Shown here: one piece after another, positions 36,099-48,151 of the stretch
Position numbering within the stretch: the first letter of the stretch is position 1
Layout: every line of letters begins with the position of its first letter
DNA from: Emiliania huxleyi CCMP1516
Taxonomy: Eukaryota > Haptophyta > Isochrysidales > Noelaerhabdaceae
Length of the DNA stretch: 64,000 nt
NCBI RefSeq assembly: GCF_000372725.1
Contig: NW_005201381.1
Coordinates: 183,953-247,952 of the forward strand
Reading direction: 5' to 3'
Position numbers and translations under genes: made by a program
Notes under the pieces: generated by a model
The model's database searches: none
What the model saw: only the letters and a program-made list of their open reading frames with translations
Told to the model about the DNA's origin: nothing

Positions 36099-37066
36099 AT
36101 GAAGTTCGACGCGCTCAGCCGCCGCTCATTGCAGCACGTGCCGCTGGTTCTCGCCGCTGCGCTAACGTCCGCTCCGTCGCTGCCCGCCTTGGCGCGGCCG
36201 GAAGGCGTGAACAAGCCCGAGCTGCTCCCAACAGGGCCTGTTCAGAGAGTGATTGACCTCCAAAAGTTCCTCACATCGGGCGAGCGAACAAAGATGGACA
36301 CGCAGCTCGCCAAGATCGAGGCGGAGACTGGCTTCAAGCTGCGCGTCCTCTGCCAGCAATACCCAAACACACCGGGCCTCGCCATCAAAGACTATTGGGG
36401 TGCGAGTCGTCGCAGCGGCACACAGCTCTTTTACCATCGCCGATTCCTCTTACGTGCGCTTCCACACGCGCAGGCCTCGACGACAAGTCGATTGTGCTCG
36501 TCGCCGACAAGGGTACCAAGGGCACCTCAAACATGCTCAACTTTAACGTGTGCGTACGTTAAATCAGCTCGTGTGGCGCATGTCCGAGCTCCCCTCTCCC
36601 CCACACCACACAGGTGGCCGAGGGCGCGAAGCTGCAGCTGCCAAACACCTTCTGGACGCGGCTGCAGTCCACCTTTGGCAATACCTTCTTCGTCAAGGAG
36701 AATGGCGAGGATGTGGCCATCCGCCGCGCCGTCGACGCGCCCCGCCCTCTCTGCCCCTAGCGCGCCGACCCTCTCTGGTTCGTCACCCGAATTTACGCCT
36801 CCGTGTACAGGCCATCGACTACTGCCTCCGCGAGGACCTCGGCTGCGTCGACGTGCCGCTGCAGATCAAGGACCCCTCGCGCGCCATGTACGGTGACTGT
36901 GCAGAAGAGCCACACCCCGGGCTGCCGCGCCTGGCCCGTGACCCCGCCACCCTCTGCCGCCTTGGACGCGTCAGGCGACCCGACGGACCCGTTCAAGGGG
37001 AGCAACCCGTTCGCCTCGGTGACGGACGGCATCAGCTCAGGCGCGGAGAAGATTTTCGGGTCTTGA
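36099..37066 (+). CDS. TPM-domain thylakoid lumen protein (TLP18.3/Psb32-like)
   Basis: Related proteins act in photosystem II repair. Five exons (36099-36399, 36474-36547, 36614-36736, 36811-36892, 36975-37066) give 223 aa. The N-terminus [30 protein letters not shown] is a twin-Arg thylakoid leader with an ALA cleavage site. The TPM domain spans about residues 45-180: [62 protein letters not shown] and AIDYCLRED. An ER signal expected for a secondary plastid is not obvious, although an open frame continues upstream of the chosen ATG. Exon 3 to 4 has a GC donor. Confidence 0.85.
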
Positions 37067-37290
37067 ATCATAATTGAAGTGTGATGCATGATGCGTGATC
37101 GTGACGCCACAAAAGAACTCTGCCTATCTGCGCAATACAGACTACCACGCTATAAGTCCTAAAACACCTTCGCGCGCTTTCCGAGATTCCGACCACAATA
37201 GCTGGAAGCTCATTAGCTGCACCTGCGCAGCGCTCGCAGCGGCTGTGCAGTGTGCACAGCTCACAGCTGACGGGTGATGCCACCGCGCGC

Positions 37291-37798
37291 TCAGCTGCTC
37301 TTAGTCCCACCATTGAGGAAGCCCGCATACTGGTGCGCTGCGCCCAGCTCTTCTTCGAGCTCCCACCGCACCTCCACTCCGCTCACGTGCCGCTTGCGCG
37401 TCAGCTTGTTCGAGAAGCCCACCTCATGAGCCCCCTCTGCGAGGAACGGGGCGGGAGAACCGGTGAGGGCGGGCATGGAGACGGGCGGTGAGGAAGTGAG
37501 GCGCTACACCTGGGCCCTTCCAGCACCATTCCACGAGTGTCTCAATTGCGGCCTTTGGCCCCTCCGCGACGATTTCCACGCGTTTATCCGCGAGGTTATA
37601 CGCGACGCCGGTCAGGCCCAGCCTCTCACCCTTGGCCTTGGTGGTGTCTGCATCACGAAGGGCAGACAAGGTCTGCATAAGGCCGGGGTGGGGTCCGCGG
37701 GAGGGTTATCCTCTTCCTTTACCTCTGTAGTACACGCCCTGAACGCGGCCCGAGACAAAGATGTGCGCCCTCGAGAGCCTCGCCGTGGCTTTGCTCAT
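37291..37798 (-). CDS. acylphosphatase
   Basis: Small enzyme hydrolysing acyl phosphates. Exon 1 from 37798 has AHIFVSGRVQGVYYRG, containing the phosphate-binding loop and catalytic Arg (GRVQGVxYR). The next exon gives KGERLGLTGVAYNLADKRVEIVAEGPKAAIETLVEWCWKGP, with the catalytic Asn (YN) in its normal place. The last exon (to 37291) gives VEVRWELEEE. Total about 100-110 aa, the standard family size plus a short tail. Two introns fit; the first has a GT donor (GTAAAG). An in-frame ATG further upstream is ignored because the added residues are low in complexity. Confidence 0.88.
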
Positions 37799-39390
37799 GC
37801 GTCTGTGCTGAGACCTGAGTGCTGTGACGCGAGAGCCGAGTTTCCCTCGGGGGGAGAGAGAGAGACGCCAAGCGCGACCGCGCTGACCAGGGCGAAGATG
37901 AGTTAGTTCTCGGTGCGTCGCGCACCGCGGGGGCTGGCGTTTGGCAGCGCCGCTGCGCCCCCTCTGTTTCTTTCTTTTCCGCCCAACCGCCAATCTGTCT
38001 TGCGTCCACCCATACCGCGTCGGTGTCCAGTCCGAGCCTGGCTGTTCTTCACCTTTCTACCTACCTACCTAACCGCCAACAAAAGACTCCCAATTTAGTC
38101 ACGTTTTCTCACAACACTAGGCACCACACTCCTCTCTCTAGGTGTTATGGGGTGTTATGAGCAGCCAGCCATAACAGCCATAACACCTGTTATGGCCGCT
38201 CCCATAACCTTGAAGAAGGTAGTCGACAAGCTGCCGAGCGCAAATCACTCTGTGTGACACATTTCTTGTTGGCTTCTAAAAATCTCTCTAACCTTGTCTG
38301 GGGACAACTGCGGCGCGCCGTGGTTTCTTAGATTTTTGCGGAAATCGCTTGGTAGGGTTTCTTCACCGACGTTTTCTTAATGCCCGCAACCCACTGTAAG
38401 GGCGTAGAAGAGGTCTACGCCCTTAAGATGCACTTGGAGCACTTGGAGTGCAGTCAGTAACCTCACATCCAGGGCCGGGGAGCTGAGAAGCGCACCCAGC
38501 GGGCCGGATGATCGGGATCGGGCTACGGGCTAGAGAGCCCTGACCCCTAGCTAGGGGGGTGCGCGTTCGCAGGGAAAGGGCCGAAAGACGTTTCTCCGAG
38601 GGTTGGTCTGCGCTGATGAAGTGGCGATTCCGCGTCGGTCAGCGCCGCATCTCCCTTTGGTCGTGAGCTTTTGCCGCCTTGGCATGGGCGGTGCCGCGTC
38701 GGAGCAAGCTTGCTCCCTGCAGCTGTCCCAGGCAATTGCAGGCTGCCTGTCTGTGGTGCCTTCTCCTAGTTGGGTTCCGCAGACGCCCAAGCGGCCTGTG
38801 CCAAAGTCTCCGATGCTGCCGCCTTCGGCGCCGCTTCGCAAGGCTGATTTCGCTGAGCGGACCAGGCCGGCGGCGACCTTGTTCCGCCCAATCACTGCCG
38901 CGGCGGAAGGAATCTGACCTCAGAACAGGCAACTTCAGTGCAAATCAGACTTATTTCAGGGGCCTTCGCTTTCCGTCGGCGTAGCAAGTAGAAGTACGGT
39001 AGTGCCGATGCAGGCAGCATGTGGTCGCATGTTTTATACACACGGCCCTTGTGTGTTATGTACACACGGCCCGCACGCGCCGCGCTGTAGCTGTCTCGTG
39101 TTGGCGATGCCCTTGAGGCGCTGCTGCAGCTTTGCGCGGCTTGATTTTACGGTTTTATGATCTCTCCATTACCGCCTTTGGCCATGATCGGACAGAGAAC
39201 AGGGACGAGGGGCACTGAGCGTAGGCTCTCCGGTGGCCTAACCCGCGCGCGCGATCCCAGGACCCAGCGGACCCGCCCCAAAACGCGCCGCCCCCGCTCT
39301 CCTCCCCCGGGTGCGCCGGGCCCTCCCCACCACACCGGGCCCCTCTAAACACCCCCCGGCCCTCTCACACACGCCACTCCGCGCCGCTGC
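37799..39390. other. intergenic region with hairpins and dispersed repeats
   Basis: Contains a short repeat (38000-38075) shared with 41913-41985 and 19595-19645; a cluster of GTTATGG/CCATAAC inverted repeats (38138-38215); an inverted copy of the AGAAGCCAACAAG repeat (38222-38290); and ACTTGGAGCACTTGGAGT (38433). The plus frame around 38684-38917 (MGGAASEQACSLQLSQAI) is weak and not called. Confidence 0.5.
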
Positions 39391-41018
39391 TCACGCCTCG
39401 GAGATGGCGTACGACATCGCCTGGTAGACCTCGACGCCGATCTCCGCCTCGGACTTGACCATGTCGTCGGTCGCCTGGGGAAAGGCCTCGGGCGGGTCTC
39501 GGGCGGGTCTCGGGCGGGTCTCGGGCGGGTATCAGAGGGGCTCGGGAGGGGCTCGGGTGGGTCTCGGGAGGTTCCGAGACGGCTCCGAAGGTTCCAAGAA
39601 AGCTCCGAGGCAGCTCCCCGCAGGTTCCGAGAGGGGCCCCTGCTCAACCCTGGGGCGCGGCGCGCCTTTTCGTATGCCGCCTGGTACTGCGCCAGGCCCG
39701 TCTTGATTGCGTCCGCGTCGAGCTCCTCGAGCGGCGCCGCCATCAGCGTCGACACGGCAAGCTTGGAGTCCTCCCCGATGGAGGCGAAGCCGCCAGAGAC
39801 AAAGTACCTGCGCCGCACACGGGCGTGACACAGCCTCGCACGCGGCGCAAACGGAGGGGGTGTCTGAGGGTCTGTGCAGAGACGCCGCTCACGGCCCGGG
39901 CCAATGTCGATTCCAGGTCGATGTCAACGGCAGAGCCGACGCCGGCTCGTCTCAGGTAGCGAGTGGCGGCGGAGCTGCGGCTGATCTCGGCTGATCTCGG
40001 CTGATCTCGGCTGAGGTCTCGGCTATCTCGGCTGATCTCGGCTGAGGTCTCGGCTATCTCGCACTTGGTCAGTGGCCCGCCCGCCGCCTCCTGAACCGAC
40101 ACCACGCCCGGCTTGAGCTCGGCGATGGTCGGGACCTAGGATTGAGAAGAATGAATAAGTAATTAGGCGATGGTCGGGGCCTGGCACAGCTTGTGGGAGA
40201 TTGTGGGAGATTGTGGGAGATTGTGGGAGATTGTGGGCGATGGCCGGGACCTGGCACAGCGGGAGAGGCGGTGAGGGCAGTGGACGGCGGCGCGACGGCG
40301 GCGGTGATGGTGAGGGCGGTGATGGCGGCGGCGGCGGCGGAAGGGGTGGAGGGGGCTCGACCACACACGGCCAGAGGCGTGAAGAGGCCGCTGGCTCGCG
40401 GTTGTGGAGGGGGCTGGGAGCCGGGGGCGGGTAGCGATCATGTGGGGAGGGGGGGGGGGGGAGCCTTGGCTCACAAGGCGGCGGTGGCTGGACTCGAGGC
40501 GGGGGCAGAGGCTTGTCCGTGTGTCTGTGTGTGCTCCGGTGAGACCGTCTCTCCGTCTCGCTGCCTCTCCCCCCTCCCCTACCGCGTCGGTGTCCCAGGC
40601 TGGCTGCAGTCTCGCCGCTCCCTGTCTTGTCTGCCCGTCGGTCTGTGGCGGGCACATTCTCTCTGTCTAGTTGTGGCACATGGTTGGGCATCACGCCGAA
40701 CTGGCCGTCCACGCCGGGCAGGATCACCATCTCCACCTGGGGGGGGGGGGGGGGGGCAGCTGAAGGAGTGTGGCGATTCAACGGGCAGGGCAAGTTGCGA
40801 CAGCGGCTGCGACCGAGATTGGGCGAGGCAGCAGTGGCAGGGGGGGAAGGGCGAGAGGGCGAGGGTGCAGCGCTGCGCCGCGCCTTTGGAGCATCCTCGC
40901 GAGCCGCGCGCGTCGCGTGCACGAGGCGGGCCGCCGGTGCAGCCTGCCGGGCGAGAGAGCTGCGCAGCGCGCCGGCTGCCAGCGGCCGCGCGCCGGTGCG
41001 GAGCGCGTTGGAAAGCAT
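39391..41018 (-). CDS. ATP5F1D: mitochondrial F1-ATP synthase delta subunit
   Basis: Rotor-stalk subunit, homologous to bacterial epsilon. Exon 1 (from 41018) is a classic mitochondrial presequence (MLSNALRTGARPLAAGALRS, then RLVHATRAAREDAPKA). Next come VEMVILPGVDGQFGVMPNHVPQL and VPTIAELKPGVVSVQE, the beta-sandwich core, then RYFVSGGFASIGEDSKLAVSTLMA and the helical tail ATDDMVKSEAEIGVEVYQAM, stop at 39391. The first beta strand normally seen before VEMVILPG is not found, so one short exon may be undetected between 40740 and 40890. Introns carry GATCTCGGCT and GGGCGGGTCTC minisatellites. Confidence 0.88.
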
Positions 41019-41441
41019 CGCCGGCTGTGTGCCCTGCAGCGGCGGCGGACGGTCGTGGTCGCGGCGCAAGGGAAAGAGAGGAGAGAGTGAGGACGTGGGG
41101 GATTCGAGAGCGGTGAGGGAGCGTCTGGAACGCATGTGGCGGCTGTGTGACGGCGCAGGCCCGTCTTTGGGGGACGACTGCAGCTGTATTACGGAGGCTT
41201 TTGGTGGGGACGCCAGTCCAGATGGCGAAGCGCGGGGCAGATGTGTGCAGGCGCCGCATCCGGTGCTCATGAGAGAGCGGGCGGGAGAGGGGCGGGGGGG
41301 AGGCGGTAGTGGCGGGGTGGTTTGTGAGGATGTCGAGGTTCCGGGGAGGCTGAGAGGTGGCGCAAAACACCTCTCCCTTTCGGCGTCGGGGCTGAAAAAA
41401 GAATTTTGAACAGGCAGCTTGAAAAGAATGTAGGTAGGTCA

Positions 41442-41908
41442 AAACAGCGCCTGAACGCATGGCGTTCAGGCGGCACTTCTCTCGCGTCGGCTCCGCCGAG
41501 CGCTGCACAGAGACCATCTTCACTGACCACCAACGACAGGTGTGCGACTACGCGCTCGTCTACGCGGAGAAGAAGAACGACGGCGAAGCGCCGTACTCGG
41601 TCTCCTTCACCGCGACGCAGAGCGGCGACGTCATCGTACAGCTGCACCCGCACTCGCAGCTCGAGCGCGCCGTGCGCCACGAGCGGCAGGCGCAGGCCAC
41701 GGAGCCGCCTGCGAGCGCGAGCCCTGCGGCGCCGCCCGCCCCTGCCGCCGCGCCGCCAGCCGCGGAGCCACACTCTACATCCTCTACACCCTCCCTCAGG
41801 GTTTTGGCCGCTTTGTGTATCTCGACATCTCGAGACCTCGCTCGAGAGAAGGCTGCCCGCAGGGCCCAAGTCGGGAATTGGCTTTTTTTCTTTGGTGTCA
41901 AAGCTTAG
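41442..41908 (+). pseudogene. truncated copy of the MAFRRHF repeated ORF
   Basis: Positions 41442-41769 match 60113-60440 without a visible difference. The open frame starts at 41459 (MAFRRHFSRVGSAERCTETI). After GCGGAGCC the two copies diverge abruptly: here the frame runs into unrelated sequence and stops at 41908, losing the basic C-terminal half. A recent duplication or transposition is implied by the identity. Confidence 0.75.
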
Positions 41909-42042
41909 TGAGGTTAGGTAGGAAGGTGAAGAACAGTTTTCAGGCTCGGACTGGACACCAACGCGGTATGGGTGGATGCGAGACGCTGGTGGTCAGCACA
42001 AATTCTTCTTCGTGTTACCTGCCAGTGCGGGTGAACCTTCTT

Positions 42043-42845
42043 TTGTAGACCGCTAGGATTGAGAGCAGCCTCGCTCTCAATCCTGGAAGTCGAAGGATTG
42101 TGAGCAGCACTCCTCGCAATCGTAGCATCTCTGTGCGATTGTGAGCGCCTACGCTCGCAATCCTACATCTTCTAAGACTAAGAGCAGCTCCGCTCCCAAG
42201 GTGACTGGTGACGCCTACGACTACTACCAGCGCGCTCGCAATCCGAGCAAAGTCTAGGATTGCGAGCAGCAATGCTCACAATCCGAGCAACATGCCTCCG
42301 ATTGCGAGCAGTAGCGCTCGCAATCCTAGAACTTTCGCCGATTTGCGACGGCGACACCGCCCACAGTCCTACGACTTCTAGGATTGCGAGCGGGTCCCCT
42401 CGCAATCGGTGCGATCACTGTTTGGATTGTGAGGAGACCCTCCCGGCGCGCTCACTCACAAGCGCTCGCGGCTGGAGCGATTGGGAGTGCCCTCTGTGCG
42501 CCTGCTAGCAATCCTTGGATCTTGGGTACGATTGTGAGCGCCGCCGCTCATAGTCCTACAAGATGTAGGATTGCGAGCGCTACTGCTCGCAATCGGAGGC
42601 ATGTTGCTCGGATTGTGAGCATTGCTGCTCGCAATCCTAGCTAGCTAGACTTTGCTCGGATTGCGAGCGCGCTGGTAGTAGTCGTAGGCGTCACCGGTTG
42701 TCACCTTGGGAGCGGAGCTGCTCTTAGTCCTAGAAGATGTAGGATTGCGAGCGTAGGTGCTAGCAATCGTACATTACAGAGAGAGAGAGATGCTACGATT
42801 GCGAGGAGTGCTGCTCACCCTCCTTCGACTTCTACAGAGGCGCGG
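42043..42845. repeat. giant foldback palindrome made of small palindromes
   Basis: The left arm (about 42085-42335) and the right arm (about 42555-42835) are reverse complements over roughly 250 bases with few differences. Within each arm are successive hairpins of the type GGATTGCGAGC...GCTCGCAATCC. The centre (about 42365-42560) recurs alone at 34383-34585. It resembles a foldback-type mobile element; no reading frame or target duplication was found. Confidence 0.85.
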
Positions 42846-42933
42846 GCTACAGAGGAGGCGCAGAGGTATCGAGCGTGGCAGCTCAGAGCTTGCCAGCAGG
42901 ACCGAGGAGGGCTCGGCGCGAGCGGGCCGCCAG

Positions 42934-44282
42934 CTGAGCCCTGGTCTGACAGCCTGACAGCAACCCCCGGACAGCGCCTGACAGTGCCCGACAGCCTGAC
43001 AGCGCTGACAGCACTTTCTCTGACAGTCTGACAGCACGTGTCTGACAGCCTGACAGCAGAGTCTGGCAGGCGAGGGGTTCCGTCGCTGTCAGGCCCTAAC
43101 GTGACAGCCTGACAGCTGCCTGACAGCCCGACAGCACACAGTGGCCTGACAGCAGCGCTGACAGCCTGACAGCCCGACAGCAGCACAGACCGTACACAGA
43201 CCCCGTAGAGCCTCTTTCTTGTGCCCCATTGAGGGTATAACAAAGTTACATGCAAAGACATGTGAGTGTGGTCCATGTCCATGTCCATGTAGTCATGGGA
43301 TGGTCATGGGTCTCTCTCTCAACCCTCCCGCCCGCCACCTCTGCGGACCCCTCTCTAGCACCGGCGGCTGTGCTACTACAAATGAAGCTACCAGCTAGCC
43401 TTCTGGGGCCCTACAGTCATATGCCTAGGGCGTCTGGGTGGGGGTGGCCGCCGCCGTCTGTGCCGCTGCCGCCGCCGCCGCCTGCGCCGCCATCTGCGCT
43501 CCCCAGGCGGCCGCCCCTGCCGGCGTGATCACGCCATAGGAGGGGGGCAGCTCCAGCGCAGAGTACCTGCGCCAGCTCTCCATGAGTCAGCGCAGCAACG
43601 GGGTCTTCATCAACGACCCCAAGGGCCTCTTTATCCTCCGGTGGTACCGTGAGGTGAAGGGTGACGGGACCCCCCCCCAGACGGCCCGCGCTACCAGAAC
43701 ACAACAGAGCGTGCAAGTACTACAAGCTGACGAGCGACAACGATGGGGAGGCCTTCCGCTGGACCAGCAACTACCAGATCATCAGCAAGGTGTACCTGAA
43801 GAAGCACTCCACCCTGCCTCTCTGCTATTCTCTCAGTGCCGCAGACAAGAAGATGGTGACGTCCACCATGAAAAAGATGGTGGGACCGGAGGCAGAGTAG
43901 AGGCTAGAGTATGTATGTGTAGTAGAGTCCTGCTGGTCTCCTCTTGATAGTGTCATAAGTGTGGCTGGTGTGTGTCAGAGCCTGACAGCACCCCGACAGC
44001 ACCACCTGACAGCACCTGACAGCAACAGCCCAACGTCTGACAGCAGCAGCAGCCTGACAGCTCTGACAGCTCCGACAGCGTCTGACAGCAACACCCGACA
44101 GCTCCGACAGCACCTGACAGCTACAGAACCCCTCGCCTGTCAGACATGCACCCGACAGCACCCGACAGCACTGACAGCACCTGACAGCTGGTCTGACAGA
44201 GGCACCTGACAGTGCCTGACAGCTGCCCGACAGCCCGACAGATCACCTGACAGCACCTGACAGCCTGACAGCCAGGGCTCAG
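42934..44282 (+). mobile_element. TIR transposon copy C with CTGTCRG arrays
   Basis: 1349 bp with the same termini as copy A (CTGAGCCCTGG...CCAGGGCTCAG), inserted in the opposite direction and flanked by an exact 8-bp duplication GCCGCCAG (42926-42933, 44283-44290). Subterminal arrays are in CTGACAGC form. Compared with copy A the middle about 310 bp (43238-43548) is unrelated sequence, replacing the 5' half of the carried frame; the 3' half (MSQRSNGVFINDPKGLFILR to MVGPEAE) is retained but shifted at a C run near 43675. Confidence 0.88.
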
Positions 44283-44519
44283 GCCGCCAGCAGAACACGG
44301 CGCCGCGACAAGCTCTTTTCACAGCGCGAACAAGTGTGAACAGCTCCACGAATACCTTATAACACTGGTCTGATACTCCGCTCAGGTGCTCAGGGCACCC
44401 ATCTGTCCCAGGCATGCAAGTTGTACGGGTTTGTTTCTGCAGGAAGTGGAGCTGTGAAGCTGTCCACATTGTCACACTGGACCACAGGATTGAGAGCCCT
44501 GCTGCGTACCGTCGTGTGT

Positions 44520-46617
44520 ATGCCGAGCGACTCCTCGGTTGCCGTCGAGTGGGCGACTCTCCTCTCCTTGTGGCGTGAGCGTCAGCGCGCGCTCGCCTCC
44601 CACGCCGCCGAGTCGCTCAAGCTTCCCGCGCTCCCTCTGCCCAACGGTGGCGGCGACACCGCCGGCGACACTGCCGGCACGGCTGCCGCCGGCGGCTCCG
44701 TGCAACACCTGTACGCGGCGGACCCGCAGCACCTTGCCCTCGACGTGCAGGACGCGGCGACCGCCGCCGGCGACCGCGCGAGGACGTTCCACGCCCGCCT
44801 TGCCCGGCTCGATGCAGGCATCGCTGTGCTCGGCGCGGCTGCGGCCGCCGCGGCCACGGCGGCGGCAGCGGCCGGCGACGAGGGCGCCGACGCGTGGGTG
44901 GAGAGCGATGCGACGGGTGCGTGCGCCGCGCGGCCGTACGTCTCCCTCGCCGCGCGCAAGCGGTTGCGGGTGCTGGATGGTCCGGTTCCGGTGCCGCGCC
45001 CGTCGCAAGCCGCCTCTGCGGCGCGTCCGAGCGTCTCTCCCGTCGACACCCTCCGCGGCCGGTCTTGCGTCTAGGCGGCCGCGGCGGTGCAGACGCCTCT
45101 GTGGGCGGCGGCCGGCGTCGGGCCCGACCGTCTGGTCGCGGGAGACGTGCTGCACGTGCCCTTCTCGGCACGACGGATAGATAGAGAGGCGAACCAGAGG
45201 CGAAACAGCGGCGAAACAGCAGTGAGGCCGCGACGGGGACCGCGGTATGGGTAGACGCAAGGGCGCAGAGACGGTCACACTCGTGCGACACACCGACACA
45301 CAGACGAGACACTCGGCGCCGGAGGCGGTACAACTCGGAGCCTTCCACAAGCCTTCCACGAGGCCTTCTTCGAACTCGCCTGGTAGGCGCAGGAGGCGGC
45401 GGTCTGCCGCCATCTCGCCGCCGCCGCCTCGGGCGTGGCTTATCGGCCGACGATCTGGCGCGACGAGGGAAGCAGCGCCGTCACACGCCCACTTGTGGAC
45501 AGGCGCGCCCTCCGCCGCCGATTTGTCCCTCGCGCCGTCCTTGCTGTTTGGGCGGACGGCGCTGGATTGCGCGCGGTTCCTTGCGGATGAGGCGCTGCAG
45601 CGAGGGGAGGAGGAGGCGACGGGGGAGGGGGAGGGAGAGGCGATGCGGGGGGGCGAGGGAGAGGCGATACGGCGGGGGGAGGAGCAGATTGCGGCGGTGG
45701 AGGCGGCGCGCCACGCGTTGCGGTGGGCGGCGGGAGCTGGCGGCGGCGAGGGAGATATGGGGAGATATGGGGAGATATGGGGAGATGTACGGGGAGCTGG
45801 CGGCGGCGAGCGCGGCGGCGAGGGCGGCGGCGAGGGCGGCGGCGGCGGTGAGGAAGAGGCGGAGGAGGAGGCGGAGGGGGGCGAGGAGGGGCAGACGGCC
45901 GGCGGCGGCGGAAAGCGGCCTCGCGAGCGGGCGATGCTGTTCGTTGGTCGGCCATTCCTGTCCCTGTGTCTCCCGGACCTGTCCTGGCACTTTTTGCAGG
46001 CGATGCTCCTCGTCGGTCGGCCTGTTGCGCTGCGGGGCGGGGCGGGGCGGAGAGTCGGCGCGGCTGGCTTGGTGGACCAGAGGTCGTTCGGTGCTGCGGC
46101 GCTGCAGGCTCAGAGCGGCGAGCTGCGGCGCGGAGTGTACCGCACCTTTGGACCCACCTCCGTCTCCGGCAAGCCGACGGGGTGCGTGGTGGACGTGGCG
46201 CTCTCCTCCCCGAGGGGCACCGGCCTGCGGCTGGCGGTTGGCTCTGGCGAGGGCCCTCACGAGGCACTGCTCTACGACCTCCGCACTGAGGCGTGCCGCG
46301 TCCTCGGCAGCGGCGCCGGCCAGCCGCACGCGACGACGGTCTCTGCTGTCCGCTTCTCCGCGTCGGGCGAGCGGCTCCTCACGGCAGGCACACGGCGAGA
46401 CCGTACCTCGGCTACACCTCGGCTGTACCTCGGCTACACCTCGGCTGTACCTCCGCCGAGCCCGACGAGATCATCTCTCCCCACCCTCTCCCACACTCTC
46501 CGACTCTCTGACGCAGGGTACGACGGCACGGTGCGCGTCTGGTCGGCGGCCGACGGGAAGCTGAGCCGCTGCCTCGGCCACCCCCTCCCTGTGCCCTCCG
46601 CCGCCGACGCAGAGGGC

Positions 46618-46653
<36 letters not shown>

Positions 46654-48151
46654 GCGGAGGGGGAAGGGGGAGGGGTGGGCGCCGTCGAGTTTGAGCCCGA
46701 GGGGGCGGAGGAGGAGGAGGAGGAGGTGCCGGCGTGGGCGTACGTGTGCGAGGAGGCGGGACACACCGACCACGTGCTCTGCCTCTGCACGCACGCGCGG
46801 GTGGAGGGGCTGGCAGCGTCGGGAGGCAAGGACAACGCGCTCGTGCTGTGGGACGTGGAGCAGGGCAAGGCGCGCAATCGCTCGGCTAGATCTCGCCAGA
46901 TCTCGGCTCATACCTGCAGGGGCGGCGGTGCGTCACCGCGGTGGATCCATGTCTCGGCTATCTCTGGGCCACATCTCTCGGCTGTATCTCGGCCATCTTT
47001 CGGCAGGTGCGCCACCGCATCGAGCTCGGCCGCAACCCTCTCGACCTGGCCTTCGGGCACGGACCCTGCGACGGCTCTCTCCTGGCCGCGATGGACTCGC
47101 TGCCGGGCGAGGAGGGTCAGGCCCTCGTCATCGACGCGGAGACGCACCAGCTTCGGCTCGCGCTGAGCGCGTCGACGGTCGGTCCGGGCTGCGCGGGGCA
47201 CGTGTCTTGCCTGCACGCGTCGCTAAGCGGGGGGACCCTGCTGACCGGCGCCGCCGACGGGTCCGTGCGGCAGTACTGCGCGCGCGACGGCTCGCTGGTG
47301 TTGCAGTACAATAGCGGGATGCGAGACGTGAACCTGACGTCGCTCTCGTGCGACGGCCGCTACATCCAGGCGTCGGGCGACCGCGACGAGGCTCGCGCGC
47401 TCTCACCGCGCGGCACTGGCCCTTCGCCGACCCTTCGCCGACCCTTCGCCGACCCTTCTCTGACCCTTCCCTGACCCTTCCCTGACCCTTCCCTGACCCT
47501 TCTCCGAGCCTTGCAGGCGCACGTGCTCGACACGCGCCGGCCCGACAGGCCGCCGCACAGTGCTGAGGCGCGAGGCGGCGGCACCTGCCAAGACATGTCC
47601 ACGACATGTCCGGGACATGTCGCATAGACCGCTGCACGTGCTGAGGCACGAGCCGGTGGCGCAGCACGTCAACGGCGTGACGGCGCAGTGGGCGCACAGC
47701 GCGGGCACGGTCATGGTCACCGGTTCGGACGATTGCGTGGCGCGGCCGGCGGGACGACACACCGTTTCTCCGCACGTATCTGTTTCAGGAGGAGTGTTGC
47801 GTTTCAGGTGCGGCTGTGGGACGTCTCGCTCGCCCAGCCGATGCTCACCTCGTTGCCGGGCCACTCTGCGCCGATCAGCTGCCTCGCGATCGCACCCGAC
47901 GACGACCTCGTCGTCTCTGGCGGCGACGAGGGTAAGGTGCGCACGGCCGCCACACGGGGACGCTCGGGGAAGCTCTCGGCTCCTCTCGAGCCATCTCGGC
48001 TCGTCTCGTACAGGTGGTCGCGTATAGCCGCCACTCGGCGCCTTCGGTGCTGCACATGCAGAGCGGCCGCTGGACGCTCGGCCGCGACCAGGACAACTTC
48101 CTCAGCCAGCGGGGGGTGCTGCCTGCAGCCGCGGGCGCGGGGCACGGCTGA
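44520..48151 (+). CDS. WD40-repeat protein
   Basis: A multi-exon gene encoding a beta-propeller scaffold of unknown pathway. The N-terminal exon starts MPSDSSVAVEWATLLSLWRE and is helical and Ala-rich; a 3' splice site (TTTCTGCAG) lies 80 bp upstream, so an earlier exon is possible. Later exons give at least six WD-like blades: VVDVALSSPRG...LLYDLRTEACR, VSAVRFSASGERLLTAG then YDGTVRVWSAADGKL, DHVLCLCTHARVEG...NALVLWDVEQGK, HVSCLHASLSGG...GSVRQYCARDGSL, VNLTSLSCDGRYIQASG, and MVTGSDDCVAR/LWDVSLAQPML with ISCLAIAPDDDLVVSGG. The last exon ends GQ-rich at 48151. Introns hold CTCGGCTGTAC and CCCTTCGCCGA minisatellites. Exon borders in 45000-45700 are uncertain. Transposon copy C lies 237 bp upstream. 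Confidence 0.8.

Noticed and set aside
45247-46900. A single giant exon of the WD40 gene
   Set aside because: The open frame passes through obvious repeats (GGAGATATGG units, CTCGGCTGTAC units) and out-of-family Gly/Glu runs that look like introns lacking stops.
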